A DNA stretch of 64,000 bases, from the NCBI GenBank assembly GCA_036399175.1, contig DASWNP010000064.1:107261-171260 (forward strand). Reading direction: 5' to 3'. Shown here one piece after another: positions 29,015 to 37,574 of the stretch; the first letter of the stretch is position 1; every line of letters begins with the position of its first letter. Under the pieces are notes generated by a model. The model saw nothing but the letters and a program-made list of their open reading frames with translations, searched no databases and had not been told where the DNA came from. The DNA is from DASWNP01 sp036399175 (GTDB lineage Bacteria > Acidobacteriota > Blastocatellia > Pyrinomonadales > Pyrinomonadaceae). Both the position numbers and the translations under genes were made by a program.

Positions 29015-30019
29015 ATGCACCTTCTGACGACAGGGCGGGCGGCGGAGATAGTCGAACGGATGCGCGGGCGCACGGTGGTCGTCTATGGCGACGTGATGCT
29101 CGACGAGTTTGTGTGGGGCGACGTGACGCGCATCTCGCCGGAAGCGCCGGTGCCGGTCGTGGAAATCAAGCGCGAGTCGGTGCGACTGGGCGGCGCGGCA
29201 AACGTCTTGGCGAATCTTCTGGCGCTCGGCGCGCGTGCGTCGGTGGTCGGCGTGGTCGGAGCGGACGCGGCGGGCGAGCGTCTGAAGAAGGAGCTGGGCG
29301 CGGTCGGCGCGCTTCACGCCGAGCGTGCGCTCGTGACGGACGCGAGTCGCCCCTCGACCATCAAGACGCGCATCATCGCGCACAATCAACTCGTCGTGCG
29401 CGCCGACCGCGAGCGTCGCACGCCGGTCGAAGCGCGCACCGAAGAAAACCTCGTCGAAGTGCTGCGCGGCGCGCTGCGCGAGGCCGACGCTTTCGTCGTC
29501 TCCGACTACGACAAGGGCGCGGTGACGCCGCGCATCCTCTCGGAAGTGCTGCCGATAGCCGAGCGCGCGGGATTGCCCGCGCTCATCGACCCGAAGATTC
29601 GCAACTTCGATTCCTACCGTCCGGCCACGCTCGTCACGCCCAATCATCACGAAGCCCTGCGACTCACGGGCAGCGAAGACGACACGGACGAAGGCATGGC
29701 GCGTGCGGCGCGCGAGATTCGCGCGCGGCTCGGTTGTCGCTCCGTCGTCATCACTCGCGGCGAGCAGGGCTTGATGCTTTTGGAAGAGGACGGCGAGCCG
29801 ATTTTTGTGCCGACGGTGGCGCGCGAGGTTTACGACGTGACGGGCGCGGGCGATACGGTTATCGCCACTCTCTCGGCAGCCGTCGCCGCCGGGGCGTCGC
29901 TCGTCGAAGCCGCCATGCTCGCCAATCACGCCGCCGGAATCGTCGTCGGCAAGCTCGGCACGGCCACCGCCGACGCCGCCGAACTCGTCGCCTCCATCAC
30001 CTCCGATGAACAGGTTTAG
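29015..30019 (+). CDS. rfaE1: D-glycero-beta-D-manno-heptose-7-phosphate kinase
   Basis: 334-residue PfkB-type sugar kinase matching the kinase half of HldE/RfaE. Signatures: VVYGDVMLDEFVWGDVTRISPEAP (in part), RLGGAANVLANL, SDYDKGAVT, and the catalytic VTGAGDT with D280. It makes heptose 1,7-bisphosphate for ADP-heptose. The adenylyltransferase half is absent, so that activity must be encoded elsewhere. The start MHLLTTGRA was preferred to upstream in-frame ATG codons that lie inside the small membrane-protein gene. Confidence 0.9.
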   Translation: MHLLTTGRAAEIVERMRGRTVVVYGDVMLDEFVWGDVTRISPEAPVPVVEIKRESVRLGGAANVLANLLALGARASVVGVVGADAAGERLKKELGAVGALHAERALVTDASRPSTIKTRIIAHNQLVVRADRERRTPVEARTEENLVEVLRGALREADAFVVSDYDKGAVTPRILSEVLPIAERAGLPALIDPKIRNFDSYRPATLVTPNHHEALRLTGSEDDTDEGMARAAREIRARLGCRSVVITRGEQGLMLLEEDGEPIFVPTVAREVYDVTGAGDTVIATLSAAVAAGASLVEAAMLANHAAGIVVGKLGTATADAAELVASITSDEQV

Positions 30020-30074
30020 AAAGACTACACGCAACGGAACGCCGCGCCCGCGCCGACGTTCAAGCTCTCAAGAT

Positions 30075-31817
30075 ATGTCTCTGAAAAAATCTCAGCCCGC
30101 ACGCTTAGCATCGTTTCTTCTGTCGCTCGCGCTCGCGCTCGCCGCGTTTCCTTCTGCCGGAGCGCAGACCGCGACGACGCAGCAACAACAGCGCGACCGC
30201 CGCGTCAACGCTGCTGCCCCGACGCCGACGCCAACACCTGCGCCTACGCGCAGCGCGACGCCCGCTCCTTCTTTCCCTTCCTCTCTTTCCTCTCCTTCGG
30301 CGTCGCAAACGCCCGCGCCCCCGAGCCCGACAGCTTCGCCTCTGCCGACGCCGACACCCGACCCGCGTCCCGCGCCGCAGACCGTCGAAGAGCTTCGCGC
30401 GCGCATTCAGGAGATTATGCGCCAGCCGCAGCTCGCCTCTTCGCATCTGGCCGCCAAAATCGTCTCGCTCGACACAGGGCGCGTCATCTTCGAGGAGAAC
30501 GCGCAGAAGTGGTTGCAGCCCGCTTCGAATTTGAAGCTCTACACCATCGCCGCCGCCCTCGACCGTCTCTCGCCCGACTATCGTTTCACCACCTCCGTCT
30601 ACGCGCAGACGCGCCCCGACCCGTCGGGCACTCTGCGCGGCGACCTGACCGTCTACGGGCGCGGCGACCCGACCTTCGCCACCCGCTTCAACGGCGACGG
30701 CACGACGGGCAACTACTACAAAGCGATTGACGAGCTGGCCGCGCGCATCGTCTCGGCGGGCGTGCGCCGCGTCGAGGGCGACATCGTCGGCGACGAAAGC
30801 TACTTCAACAGTTTTCCGCTCCCGCCCGGCTGGGAGTGGGACGATTTGCAGTGGTACTACGGCGCGGAGGTGAGTGCGCTGACGGTGAACGATAACTCCG
30901 TTGACCTCTTCGTCAAGCCGGGCACGCGCGTCGGCGAGCGTTGCACCATCAGCGTCGGGCCGCAGACGACCTTCGTCACCATCGTCGACCGTACGACCAC
31001 TTCGCCGCGCGGCTCGCGCCCCGACCTCAAAGTCTTCCGCCCACTCACGGAAAACGTCGTCGAGGTGCGCGGAAGTCTTCCTTTAGAAGATAGAGGATGG
31101 AGCGGCAGCGTCGCCATCTCGCGCCCCGCCATGATGTTCACGACGATGCTTCGCACCTCGCTCGAACGTCAGGGCGTCCACGTCGCAGGCCGCACGCGCA
31201 CGGTCGATGCGCGCACGCGCGAGAGCGAGCCTCTGCCCATCTCTGCGCTCGTCGAAATCGCCAACCGGCAGTCGCCGCCGCTCGGCGTCATCGCCGCGCA
31301 GACCATGAAGCCGAGCCAGAATCTCTACACAGAGCTACTGCTGCGCACGCTCGGCAAAGCCGCTGCCTCCGACCGCTCGAAGCCCGAAGACGAGGCTGGC
31401 ATCGAAGCCGTCAAGTCGTTTCTGCGCGGCGCTGGAATAGACGCCGACAAGGTCTTAATCAGCGACGGCTCTGGTCTCTCCCGCAGCGACCTCGTCACCG
31501 CCGAGACCACGCTCCAACTGCTCACCTACATGAGCCGCCATCGCTACGCCGCCGCCTACCGCGAGACGCTTCCCATCGCAGGCATCGACGGCACGCTCCG
31601 CAATCGCATGAAGGGAACTCCCGCCGCCGGAAACGCGCGCGCCAAGACCGGCACGCTCAGCAGCGCCACCTCGCTCTCCGGCTACGTCACCACCGCCGCA
31701 GGCGAGCGTCTCGTCTTCGCCCTGATGATTAACAACCCGCCCCGCGACCTGAGCCCGCCCCGCGCCTTCACCGACCCTATCACCGTGCTTCTCGCCTCCT
31801 TCACGGGTCGAAGCTGA
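30075..31817 (+). CDS. dacB: PBP4-type D-Ala-D-Ala carboxypeptidase/endopeptidase
   Basis: 580 residues, exported. Signal peptide MSLKKSQPARLASFLLSLAL.. cut near SAGAQ, then about 65 residues rich in Pro, Thr and Ser. Active-site blocks: PASNLK (S151, K154), SDGSGLSR (S463) and AKTGTL (K524), the S13 family pattern. It trims or opens peptidoglycan cross-links in the periplasm. The start at 30075 gives a clean signal peptide; an earlier ATG at 30006 overlaps the kinase gene. The long Pro-rich spacer may let it reach across the periplasm. Confidence 0.93.
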   Translation: MSLKKSQPARLASFLLSLALALAAFPSAGAQTATTQQQQRDRRVNAAAPTPTPTPAPTRSATPAPSFPSSLSSPSASQTPAPPSPTASPLPTPTPDPRPAPQTVEELRARIQEIMRQPQLASSHLAAKIVSLDTGRVIFEENAQKWLQPASNLKLYTIAAALDRLSPDYRFTTSVYAQTRPDPSGTLRGDLTVYGRGDPTFATRFNGDGTTGNYYKAIDELAARIVSAGVRRVEGDIVGDESYFNSFPLPPGWEWDDLQWYYGAEVSALTVNDNSVDLFVKPGTRVGERCTISVGPQTTFVTIVDRTTTSPRGSRPDLKVFRPLTENVVEVRGSLPLEDRGWSGSVAISRPAMMFTTMLRTSLERQGVHVAGRTRTVDARTRESEPLPISALVEIANRQSPPLGVIAAQTMKPSQNLYTELLLRTLGKAAASDRSKPEDEAGIEAVKSFLRGAGIDADKVLISDGSGLSRSDLVTAETTLQLLTYMSRHRYAAAYRETLPIAGIDGTLRNRMKGTPAAGNARAKTGTLSSATSLSGYVTTAAGERLVFALMINNPPRDLSPPRAFTDPITVLLASFTGRS

Positions 31818-31869
31818 GAGACGAGCCCACGCACACGTCATCCGAACCGAACGAAGATGAAGAACTCGT

Positions 31870-32412
31870 ATGAAGAACCCGTTTGCCACGCATTACCTAC
31901 AGAGCGTCGTCGCCAAATTCCGCGAACAAAAAAAGCTCGCCGAGCGAGCCTTCGCACAGCTCGACGACGAGCAGTTCTTCCGCGCGCTCGACCCGGAATC
32001 GAATAGCGTCGCCGTCATGCTCCAGCACATGAGCGGCAACATGCTCTCGCGCTGGACGAACTTTCTCAACTCCGACGGAGAAAAGCCCGACCGCAACCGC
32101 GACGCCGAGTTCGTCGTCGCCGAAGGCACGACCCGCGCCGCCGTCGTCGAACGCTGGGAGCAGGGCTGGCGTTGTCTCTTTCAAGCAATCGAATCGCTCC
32201 AGCCCGACGACCTCAACCGGCAGGTCTACATACGCTGGCAGGCTCTCTCCGTCGTCGAAGCCATCAACCGCCAACTCGCCCACTACGCCTACCACACCGG
32301 CCAGATAGTCTTCCTCGCCAAGCATCTCAAGGGCGGCAAATGGCGCTCGCTCAGCATCCCCAGAGACCAATCCGAAGTCTACAAAACGAGGGAGTTTCAA
32401 ACGAAGGACTGA
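31870..32412 (+). CDS. DUF1572/DinB-like protein
   Basis: 180 residues, four-helix-bundle type. Helix one (HYLQSVVAKFREQKKLAERAF in part) and the pattern AVMLQHMSGNMLSRW, then LAHYAYHTGQIVFLAKHLKG, supply three His (near 53, 137 and 141) at the positions where DinB-fold proteins bind a metal. The last third (WRSLSIPRDQSEVY) is typical of DUF1572. Function unknown; some relatives are thiol transferases. Starts 52 bp after dacB. Confidence 0.85.
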   Translation: MKNPFATHYLQSVVAKFREQKKLAERAFAQLDDEQFFRALDPESNSVAVMLQHMSGNMLSRWTNFLNSDGEKPDRNRDAEFVVAEGTTRAAVVERWEQGWRCLFQAIESLQPDDLNRQVYIRWQALSVVEAINRQLAHYAYHTGQIVFLAKHLKGGKWRSLSIPRDQSEVYKTREFQTKD

Positions 32413-32502
32413 CTTAGTCTCTCGGAGACTTTTTCGAGCCGCTATTCAAAAGAGACTCCCCTCCAGCATCAATTTCAAATTCGAGCTTTCGTTCAAAATC
32501 GC

Positions 32503-33390
32503 ATGCGCTTCATCAAATTTCACGGCTACGGCAACGACTATCTCGTCTTCGAGTCGGCGGAGCTTGCAGACGCAGGAGGGCTTGGAGAGTTTGGAGATTT
32601 CGCGCGGCGCGTCTGCGACAGGCATTTCGGCGCGGGCGCCGACGGCGTCGCCCTCCTCAGCCCCGACGAGTCCGCCGAGGCCGATTTCGCCCTCCGCATC
32701 TTCAACGCCGATGGCAGCGAGGCCGCCATGTCCGGCAACGGCTCGCGCTGCGCCGTCTCGTATCTATATTTCCAGCGCCTCTGGCCGCGCGAAGAGCTGC
32801 GTTTGAAAACGGCTGCGGGCGTCAAGCTCTACCGCCTGCGCGAACGAATCGGAGAGGGGCGCTACCGCTTCGAGGCGGAAATCGGCCAGCCGCGCTTCGA
32901 TAGCGCCTCCGTCCCCTTCCGCGCCGACGAGCCGCTCGACTTCGTGCGCGACTACCCGCTCGCGCTGCCCTCGGGCGAAACCGTCAGCATCACGGCGCTC
33001 CAGATGTGCAATCCGAACTGCTGCGTCTTCGTAGAGGATTTCGAGAGCGTCGATTGGCGCACGCTCGGGGCGCTCATCGAGCCGCACGAGCGCTTCCCCG
33101 AACGCACGAACGTCGCCTTCGTGCGCGTCCGCGACCCGCGCACGATTGAGGTCAGGATGTGGGAGCGCGGCGTCGGCGAAACGCTCTCTTCGGGCACGGG
33201 CGCGTGCGCCTCTGCCGTCGCCGCCAGCCTCAAAGGCTTGACTGAGCGGCGCGTTCGCGTCGAGATGGCAGGCGGAAATCTCGAAGTCTTCTGGCGCGAC
33301 GACGGCGAGGCGCTCCTGACGGGCGAGGCCGAAGTCGTCTATCGAGGCGAGTGGATGAGAGACGAGCGGCGCGAAAGAGAGGTGTCTTAA
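32503..33390 (+). CDS. dapF: Diaminopimelate epimerase
   Basis: 295 residues. Converts LL- to meso-diaminopimelate for peptidoglycan and lysine. The N-terminus FIKFHGYGNDYLVFE and the two catalytic cysteines, C83 in SGNGSRCAV and C235 in SGTGACASAVA, are intact. A one-base acid catalyst pair is therefore complete, so the enzyme should be active. Followed by an intrinsic terminator. It lies in a run of envelope genes. Confidence 0.96.
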   Translation: MRFIKFHGYGNDYLVFESAELADAGGLGEFGDFARRVCDRHFGAGADGVALLSPDESAEADFALRIFNADGSEAAMSGNGSRCAVSYLYFQRLWPREELRLKTAAGVKLYRLRERIGEGRYRFEAEIGQPRFDSASVPFRADEPLDFVRDYPLALPSGETVSITALQMCNPNCCVFVEDFESVDWRTLGALIEPHERFPERTNVAFVRVRDPRTIEVRMWERGVGETLSSGTGACASAVAASLKGLTERRVRVEMAGGNLEVFWRDDGEALLTGEAEVVYRGEWMRDERREREVS

Positions 33391-33500
33391 AGTAAGGCTC
33401 GAAACCGGGCGGCTCTTCCACGTCCCGTGTCTCCGGCTCTTCCGACGGCTTTAACCCGGCTGGACAATCTTCACGAAATTGTGTTAGCTTTCTTTCCGTG

Positions 33501-33535
33501 ACAAGCGGACTTGATGTTCGCTTGTTTTTCTTTTT
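33501..33535 (+). terminator. Intrinsic terminator after dapF
   Basis: ACAAGCG (33501-33507) and CGCTTGT (33519-33525) form a stem followed by TTTTTCTTTTT. It lies 110 bp after dapF and 150 bp before the 3D-domain gene. Downstream are two more small stems, GCATC/GATGC (33559-33571) and CTCCGACT/AGTCGGAG (33581-33588 with 33608-33615), so the region may also be a structured leader for the next gene. Confidence 0.7.
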
Positions 33536-33684
33536 GTCTAAACTTCTTTCAGCGCTCCGCATCAAGGATGCGATCCCCAACTCCGACTGACGTTTTCTTA
33601 ACTCCTAGAGTCGGAGGACGAGTCAACAAAGCAAGCAGGCTCGCGCGCCGCTGAAGGACCCAACTCGGAAAGGAGAACCGAATA

Positions 33685-34326
33685 GTGGCGAAATCCCTCT
33701 TGGGAGGAAGTGCGGCTGCCGCGCTTCTCTCGTTTTCTTTGATTTTTTACGCAGCAGGCCAGACAGCAGCAGAACCCCTCGCTTCAGCTTCTCAGGAGCC
33801 TTCAACTCAACAAACTACAGAGACAGCAGAGACGAACGTCTCTCTTCAGACGACCACCGCAGTCGCTTCTGACACGGACGCTTCCGAGCCAAACGGGCAA
33901 AAGACGCCCGAGACGGAACTCGTCAGGCCGCGCGTCGTCAATCAGAAAGCCCGCCCGCTTTCAGAGAACAAAAACGCAGCAGCGACGACGGCAACGACGG
34001 GCATCCTGCCCGCAGCGTCGCAATCTTTCGTCGCCACCGCCTACAGCCTTCGAGGGCGGACGGCGAGCGGCAAGCAGGTGCAGCGAGGAATTATCGCCGC
34101 CGACCGCAGGCTGCTCCCGCTCGGCACGCGCGTCCGCGTCGAAGCGGGCTCGTATAGCGGCGAATACCTCGTGGCAGATACGGGCGGCGCGGTGCGCGGT
34201 CGCAAAATCGACATCTGGATGCCGAGCGGCAGCGAAGCCATGCGCTTCGGTCGCCGCCCCGTTAAGCTGACCGTCCTGACGCGCCAGAGAAAACCCTCTG
34301 CGCCGACCAAAACCGGCGAGCGTTAG
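33685..34326 (+). CDS. Exported 3D-domain (RlpA-like fold) protein
   Basis: 213 residues. Signal-type N-terminus (LLGGSAAAALLSFSLIFYAAG), a Thr/Ser/Ala-rich spacer to about residue 110, then a 3D domain: FVATAYSLRGRTASG, GIIAADRRLLPLGTRV, VADTGGAVRGRKIDIW, with the three Asp that name the family. Such double-psi-barrel domains occur in lytic transglycosylases and resuscitation factors. The start is GTG with AGGAGA nine bases upstream. Probably acts on peptidoglycan. Confidence 0.88.
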   Translation: MAKSLLGGSAAAALLSFSLIFYAAGQTAAEPLASASQEPSTQQTTETAETNVSLQTTTAVASDTDASEPNGQKTPETELVRPRVVNQKARPLSENKNAAATTATTGILPAASQSFVATAYSLRGRTASGKQVQRGIIAADRRLLPLGTRVRVEAGSYSGEYLVADTGGAVRGRKIDIWMPSGSEAMRFGRRPVKLTVLTRQRKPSAPTKTGER

Positions 34327-34390
34327 ATAATTCAGCGGGGTTGGCAACACGCCTTCCCTCGACAGATAAATCAGAGTCAGTATTTCCTGA

Positions 34391-34422
34391 GGGCTGCTCT
34401 TGAAAAAGGGCAGCCCTTTTTT
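34391..34422 (+). terminator. Intrinsic terminator after the 3D-domain gene
   Basis: GGGCTGC (34391-34397) pairs with GCAGCCC (34410-34416) and is followed by six T. It separates the 3D-domain gene from the asparaginase gene. Confidence 0.85.
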
Positions 34423-34496
34423 CTCGCAGAGCTTTCAGAGACGGGCGCGGGAAGTTGCCCGCAGCCGTTTGTGGCAGTTAAGATGCGTCCGACCAG

Positions 34497-35576
34497 ATGA
34501 ACAAAGAGAATCGGAACGCAAACGCCCCTCAGCCGGAGTCGCTCGTCGAAGTCCGTCGCGGCTCTATCACGGAATCAAGACACAGAGGCCACGTTATCGC
34601 CGTCAATGCGGACGGCCAGACGGTCGCACGTCTCGGACAGCCCGAAAAGCTTCTGACATACCTGCGCTCCTCCGCCAAGCCGATTCAGGCCGTCCCGCTT
34701 GTCGCCACCGGCGCGGCAGACCGCTTCGGCCTCGACGAGAGGGAAATCGCTCTCGCCTGCGCCTCGCATAGCGGCGAGCCCGTCCACGAAGAGACCGCGC
34801 GCTCGATGCTCCGCAAAATCGGCCTCGACGCCTCCGCCCTCAAGTGCGGCGCGCACGAGCCTTTCAGCCGCGAGGCCGCGCAAGCCCTCCGCGAAAGCGG
34901 CCAAGCGCCGCACGTCCTCCAGAACAACTGCTCGGGCAAACACGCAGGCATGCTCGCCCTCGCCCTACACCTCAAAGCGCCCACAGAGACTTACGACCAG
35001 CCCGATAACCCCGTGCAACTCTCAATCGCACGCACGGTCGAGCAGTTCTCCGGCGTGCCTCTCGAAGACATCGCCGTCGGCATCGACGGCTGCGGCGTAC
35101 CCGTCTTCGGCGTCACCGTGCAGGCGATGGCGCTCAGCTACGTGCGCCTTGTCGTGCCGCCCGAGACGCCCGCCAAAGGGTTTGACTCCGCGACCCGCGC
35201 GGCCTGCCGCCGCATCGTCTCGGCCATGACCGCGCATCCGGAGCTTATCGGCGGGCCGCACGAGCGTTTTGATACGGTGCTGATGCGTGCGGCGGGCGGG
35301 CGATTAATCTCGAAAATCGGCGCGGAGGGCGTCTACACGGCGGGGATTCTGCCCTGCGAGCGCTGGCCGCGCGGCCTCGGACTGGCCTTCAAGATAGAGG
35401 ACGGCGAAGACCGGCGCGCACGTCCCACCGTCGTCATCGAAGCACTGCGCCAGCTCGGCGTCCTCGACTCCGAAGCTCTCGAAACCCTCGTTCCGTACAC
35501 GACCTTCCCCATCCACAACCACCGGGGCGACACCGTCGGCCTCATCCGCCCGTCTTTTGAACTGGAACTCATTTAG
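34497..35576 (+). CDS. Asparaginase II family (AnsA/thermolabile type) protein
   Basis: 359 residues matching the asparaginase_II family described from Rhizobium etli, unrelated to the classic E. coli enzymes. Conserved blocks: LVEVRRGSITES, LRSSAKPIQAVPL, CASHSGEPVH, NNCSGKHAGML, GIDGCGVPVF and IPGP-like GGPHERFDT. It would hydrolyse asparagine to aspartate and ammonia. No signal peptide, so cytoplasmic. Single gene flanked by a terminator upstream and the structured RNA region downstream. Confidence 0.9.
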   Translation: MNKENRNANAPQPESLVEVRRGSITESRHRGHVIAVNADGQTVARLGQPEKLLTYLRSSAKPIQAVPLVATGAADRFGLDEREIALACASHSGEPVHEETARSMLRKIGLDASALKCGAHEPFSREAAQALRESGQAPHVLQNNCSGKHAGMLALALHLKAPTETYDQPDNPVQLSIARTVEQFSGVPLEDIAVGIDGCGVPVFGVTVQAMALSYVRLVVPPETPAKGFDSATRAACRRIVSAMTAHPELIGGPHERFDTVLMRAAGGRLISKIGAEGVYTAGILPCERWPRGLGLAFKIEDGEDRRARPTVVIEALRQLGVLDSEALETLVPYTTFPIHNHRGDTVGLIRPSFELELI

Positions 35577-35854
35577 AGGGAGGCGGGACAGACGAAAAAA
35601 GCGAACTAATTTGAAACAACAGTACACTCGAAAAGCACGGAAATGATACGTTTTTGACGGTTTTGAGCCCTTTTACCGCCTGTATCTGAAGGGCGCGCAC
35701 GCGAACGAAAACCGCATGAAAAGCGACCCGGAAGGCGTTTTCCAGTAGTCTTACGGCTTCGGCCTGCCAGTGGCACGGGCGTTGCCAAGATAGAAACCGT
35801 TAAAATTGTAAAGTGGGGTTACTTTAAGTTATCGGGTCAGGCTCGGAGACAGCA

Positions 35855-36110
35855 AGTGAGTGAAAACTTTGGGGGAGGTTTCCACTCATTCTCAATGCTT
35901 GGCAACAGCTCTTCGGGGGAACGGAGCGGTTGACGAGCGAGAGCGGTCGAAGGGCGTTAGATGTCGGGTTGTTGGTCGGTGATCTGTAGAGGCTTTGGGG
36001 GAACCTCGCAGATAGATCAGCAACCCGCTATTTTTAACCGATAACCCGAGTAGTAGCTATAAAAAAGGAAGCGCGGCGAGTTTGGGGGAACTCGCCGCGC
36101 TTCCTTTTTT
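35855..36110 (+). ncRNA. Candidate structured small RNA with four GGGGGA-loop hairpins
   Basis: Four hairpins follow each other. H1 35855-35890: AAGTGAGTG paired with CACTCATT, loop TTGGGGGAG. H2 35903-35932: CAAC/GTTG and GCTC/GAGC, loop TCGGGGGAAC. H3 35965-36027: CGGGTTG/CAACCCG, ATCTG/CAGAT and GAGG/CCTC, loop CTTTGGGGGAA. H4 36061-36110: 22-bp terminator stem, loop TGGGGG then AA. All loops share (T)GGGGGA. GGA in hairpin loops is the recognition mark of CsrA/RsmE, so a CsrA-sponge type RNA is one explanation; no csrA gene is in the window. The 5' end and promoter are not clear. In 35577-35854 I see no gene. Confidence 0.6.
36061..36110. terminator. Strong bidirectional intrinsic terminator
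   Basis: A perfect 22-bp stem (36061-36082 with 36089-36110) of sequence AAAAAAGGAAGCGCGGCGAG.. with six-base loop TGGGGG. It has T-runs on both strands, so it can end the candidate small RNA on the plus strand and the gene at 36161-37405 on the minus strand. Confidence 0.9.
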
Positions 36111-36160
36111 GCGACTAACTTCTGCTCGCTCGGCCTCGACCGTCACGGCTTCGGCGGGAT

Positions 36161-37405
36161 TTACCTGTCGCCGCTGCCGATGAGCCTCGAAGGGTCTGTT
36201 TCGGCAGTCAGGTCGTCGATGTTGAGACGCACCATGCCGCCCGCGTCGCTGTAGACTTCCGTCCCCGCGTCCGCCTGAGAGCGGCGGTAGAGAAAGACCG
36301 CGCCGCCGAACAGCCCGCCGACGCCGAGACAGAGCAGAATCGAGACGCCGGTCAGAATCAGCGTGTTGAGGATGGTGTTGCCGGTCATGTCGTAGTAGGC
36401 ACGCTGCGCGTGCTCCAACATGCGCGGGTTGTCGCCGAGCCAGCGCACGTCCTTCTCGTATTTGACGCCGCCGGCAAGCTCTGCGGCGCTTGACTGGTTG
36501 GGGGCGTCGAAGACGAAGACGGAGTAGTTGCCGACGCGCCTGTAATCCGAGGGCGTGGGCTTGCCTTCGGCGCGCAGCTGTTCGATGCGTTGGCGGATGC
36601 GCGCGTCGTTATCACTGGCGTACTGCGGCGTCGTGAATTCGACGATGACGAGGCGCGAAGCCGCGCCGTCGTAGGCGGCGGTGACGGCCTCAGCCCCGCC
36701 CTCGAAAGAGACTGCATCGAGCGCCGGTCGGTTTCCCGCTAAAGCTTGCAGCACCGGCAGACTGACGGCGAAGCCGGTCGATTCGTTCACCTGCTCCCGA
36801 CGCGGAAGATGCTCGACCAGCACGGGAATCTCGCCCGCGACGCCGCGCAGATTCTCGGCCAGAGCCTTGACGAAAGGGATGCTGCCCTGAGCGTCCTGAG
36901 TCTGCCCGCCCACCCTTGAAACCTCGACGAAGGTCGAGCCCTTGATGAACCTGACGTGGTCGGCGTCGGCGATGCCGACGACGCCTGCCTCTTCAATCAG
37001 GCCGACGCTCGAAGGCTTCGACCGGCTCGAAACGTAGCGCAGGAGCGAGTAGGCGGCCGAGTCTGAGCGCGTCTCGAAAGCATCGACGTGAAATTTGTCG
37101 CCGCTCGCGGCGACGTAGTCGCGCCCGCGCGCCTGAACGACGGCGAAGTCGTCGGGCGACGCGCCCTCCAACTTGAGCGTGGCCGAGCGCATCGCGCCCT
37201 GAGCACGAAAATCGCCGACGCGTTCGGGCAGAAGCGGCGCGGCTTGGTCTGAAGAAGTCTGCGCCGCCGTCACTCCGAAGCAAAGCGAGAGCGCGAGAAA
37301 GGCGAGAATCAGTTTTGGCAAAATTGGGATACGCACAGCAGAACCTTTCCGTCTGAAACAGAACGCCGGTGCCAGGCGGGCGCGCATGTTTTCTTCGATA
37401 CGCAT
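36161..37405 (-). CDS. Exported hypothetical protein with C-terminal anchor (DUF6599-like)
   Basis: 414 residues. Signal peptide at about 24-48 (IPILPKLILAFLALSLCFGV) cut near TAAQTSS, a mixed alpha/beta extracytoplasmic domain, and one membrane helix near residues 348-372 (LILTGVSILLCLGVGGLFGG) followed by a short cytoplasmic tail. It resembles acidobacterial proteins annotated DUF6599; I give that from memory. Function unknown. The frame also offers a start seven codons later (MRARLAP). Confidence 0.75.
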   Translation of the reverse strand: MRIEENMRARLAPAFCFRRKGSAVRIPILPKLILAFLALSLCFGVTAAQTSSDQAAPLLPERVGDFRAQGAMRSATLKLEGASPDDFAVVQARGRDYVAASGDKFHVDAFETRSDSAAYSLLRYVSSRSKPSSVGLIEEAGVVGIADADHVRFIKGSTFVEVSRVGGQTQDAQGSIPFVKALAENLRGVAGEIPVLVEHLPRREQVNESTGFAVSLPVLQALAGNRPALDAVSFEGGAEAVTAAYDGAASRLVIVEFTTPQYASDNDARIRQRIEQLRAEGKPTPSDYRRVGNYSVFVFDAPNQSSAAELAGGVKYEKDVRWLGDNPRMLEHAQRAYYDMTGNTILNTLILTGVSILLCLGVGGLFGGAVFLYRRSQADAGTEVYSDAGGMVRLNIDDLTAETDPSRLIGSGDR

Positions 37406-37453
37406 TGGATGTGCTCGAATCTGTTACCGTTGCGCCGGGAGAGATAATACAGC

Positions 37454-37574
37454 CGGAAGGGGGAAAAGGGGAAAGGGTAAGGGTCAAAGGGAAAGCAGAA
37501 GAGCCGCGCTCGATATTACGTCGCGCTGTGCCCTTTCCTTTCCCCCTTCCCCTTTCCCCTTTTCCCTCTGTCTT
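37454..37574. repeat. Inverted heptamer array, GGGAAAA type
   Basis: Left arm 37454-37496 reads roughly GGGGAAA, AGGGGAAA, GGGTAAG, GGTCAAA, GGGAAAG. Right arm 37530-37569 is the C/T-rich counterpart (CCCTTTC, CTTTCCC, CCTTCCC, CTTTCCC, CTTTTCCC). It lies between two minus-strand genes. Confidence 0.75.

Noticed and set aside
33391..33684. ydaO (c-di-AMP) or GEMM riboswitch upstream of the 3D-domain gene
   Set aside because: I could not match the conserved core of either class, so I report only a terminator and simple stems.
35855..36110. tmRNA, RNase P, SRP or 6S RNA as explanation of the hairpin array
   Set aside because: None of the conserved sequence blocks of these RNAs, as I know them, is present.
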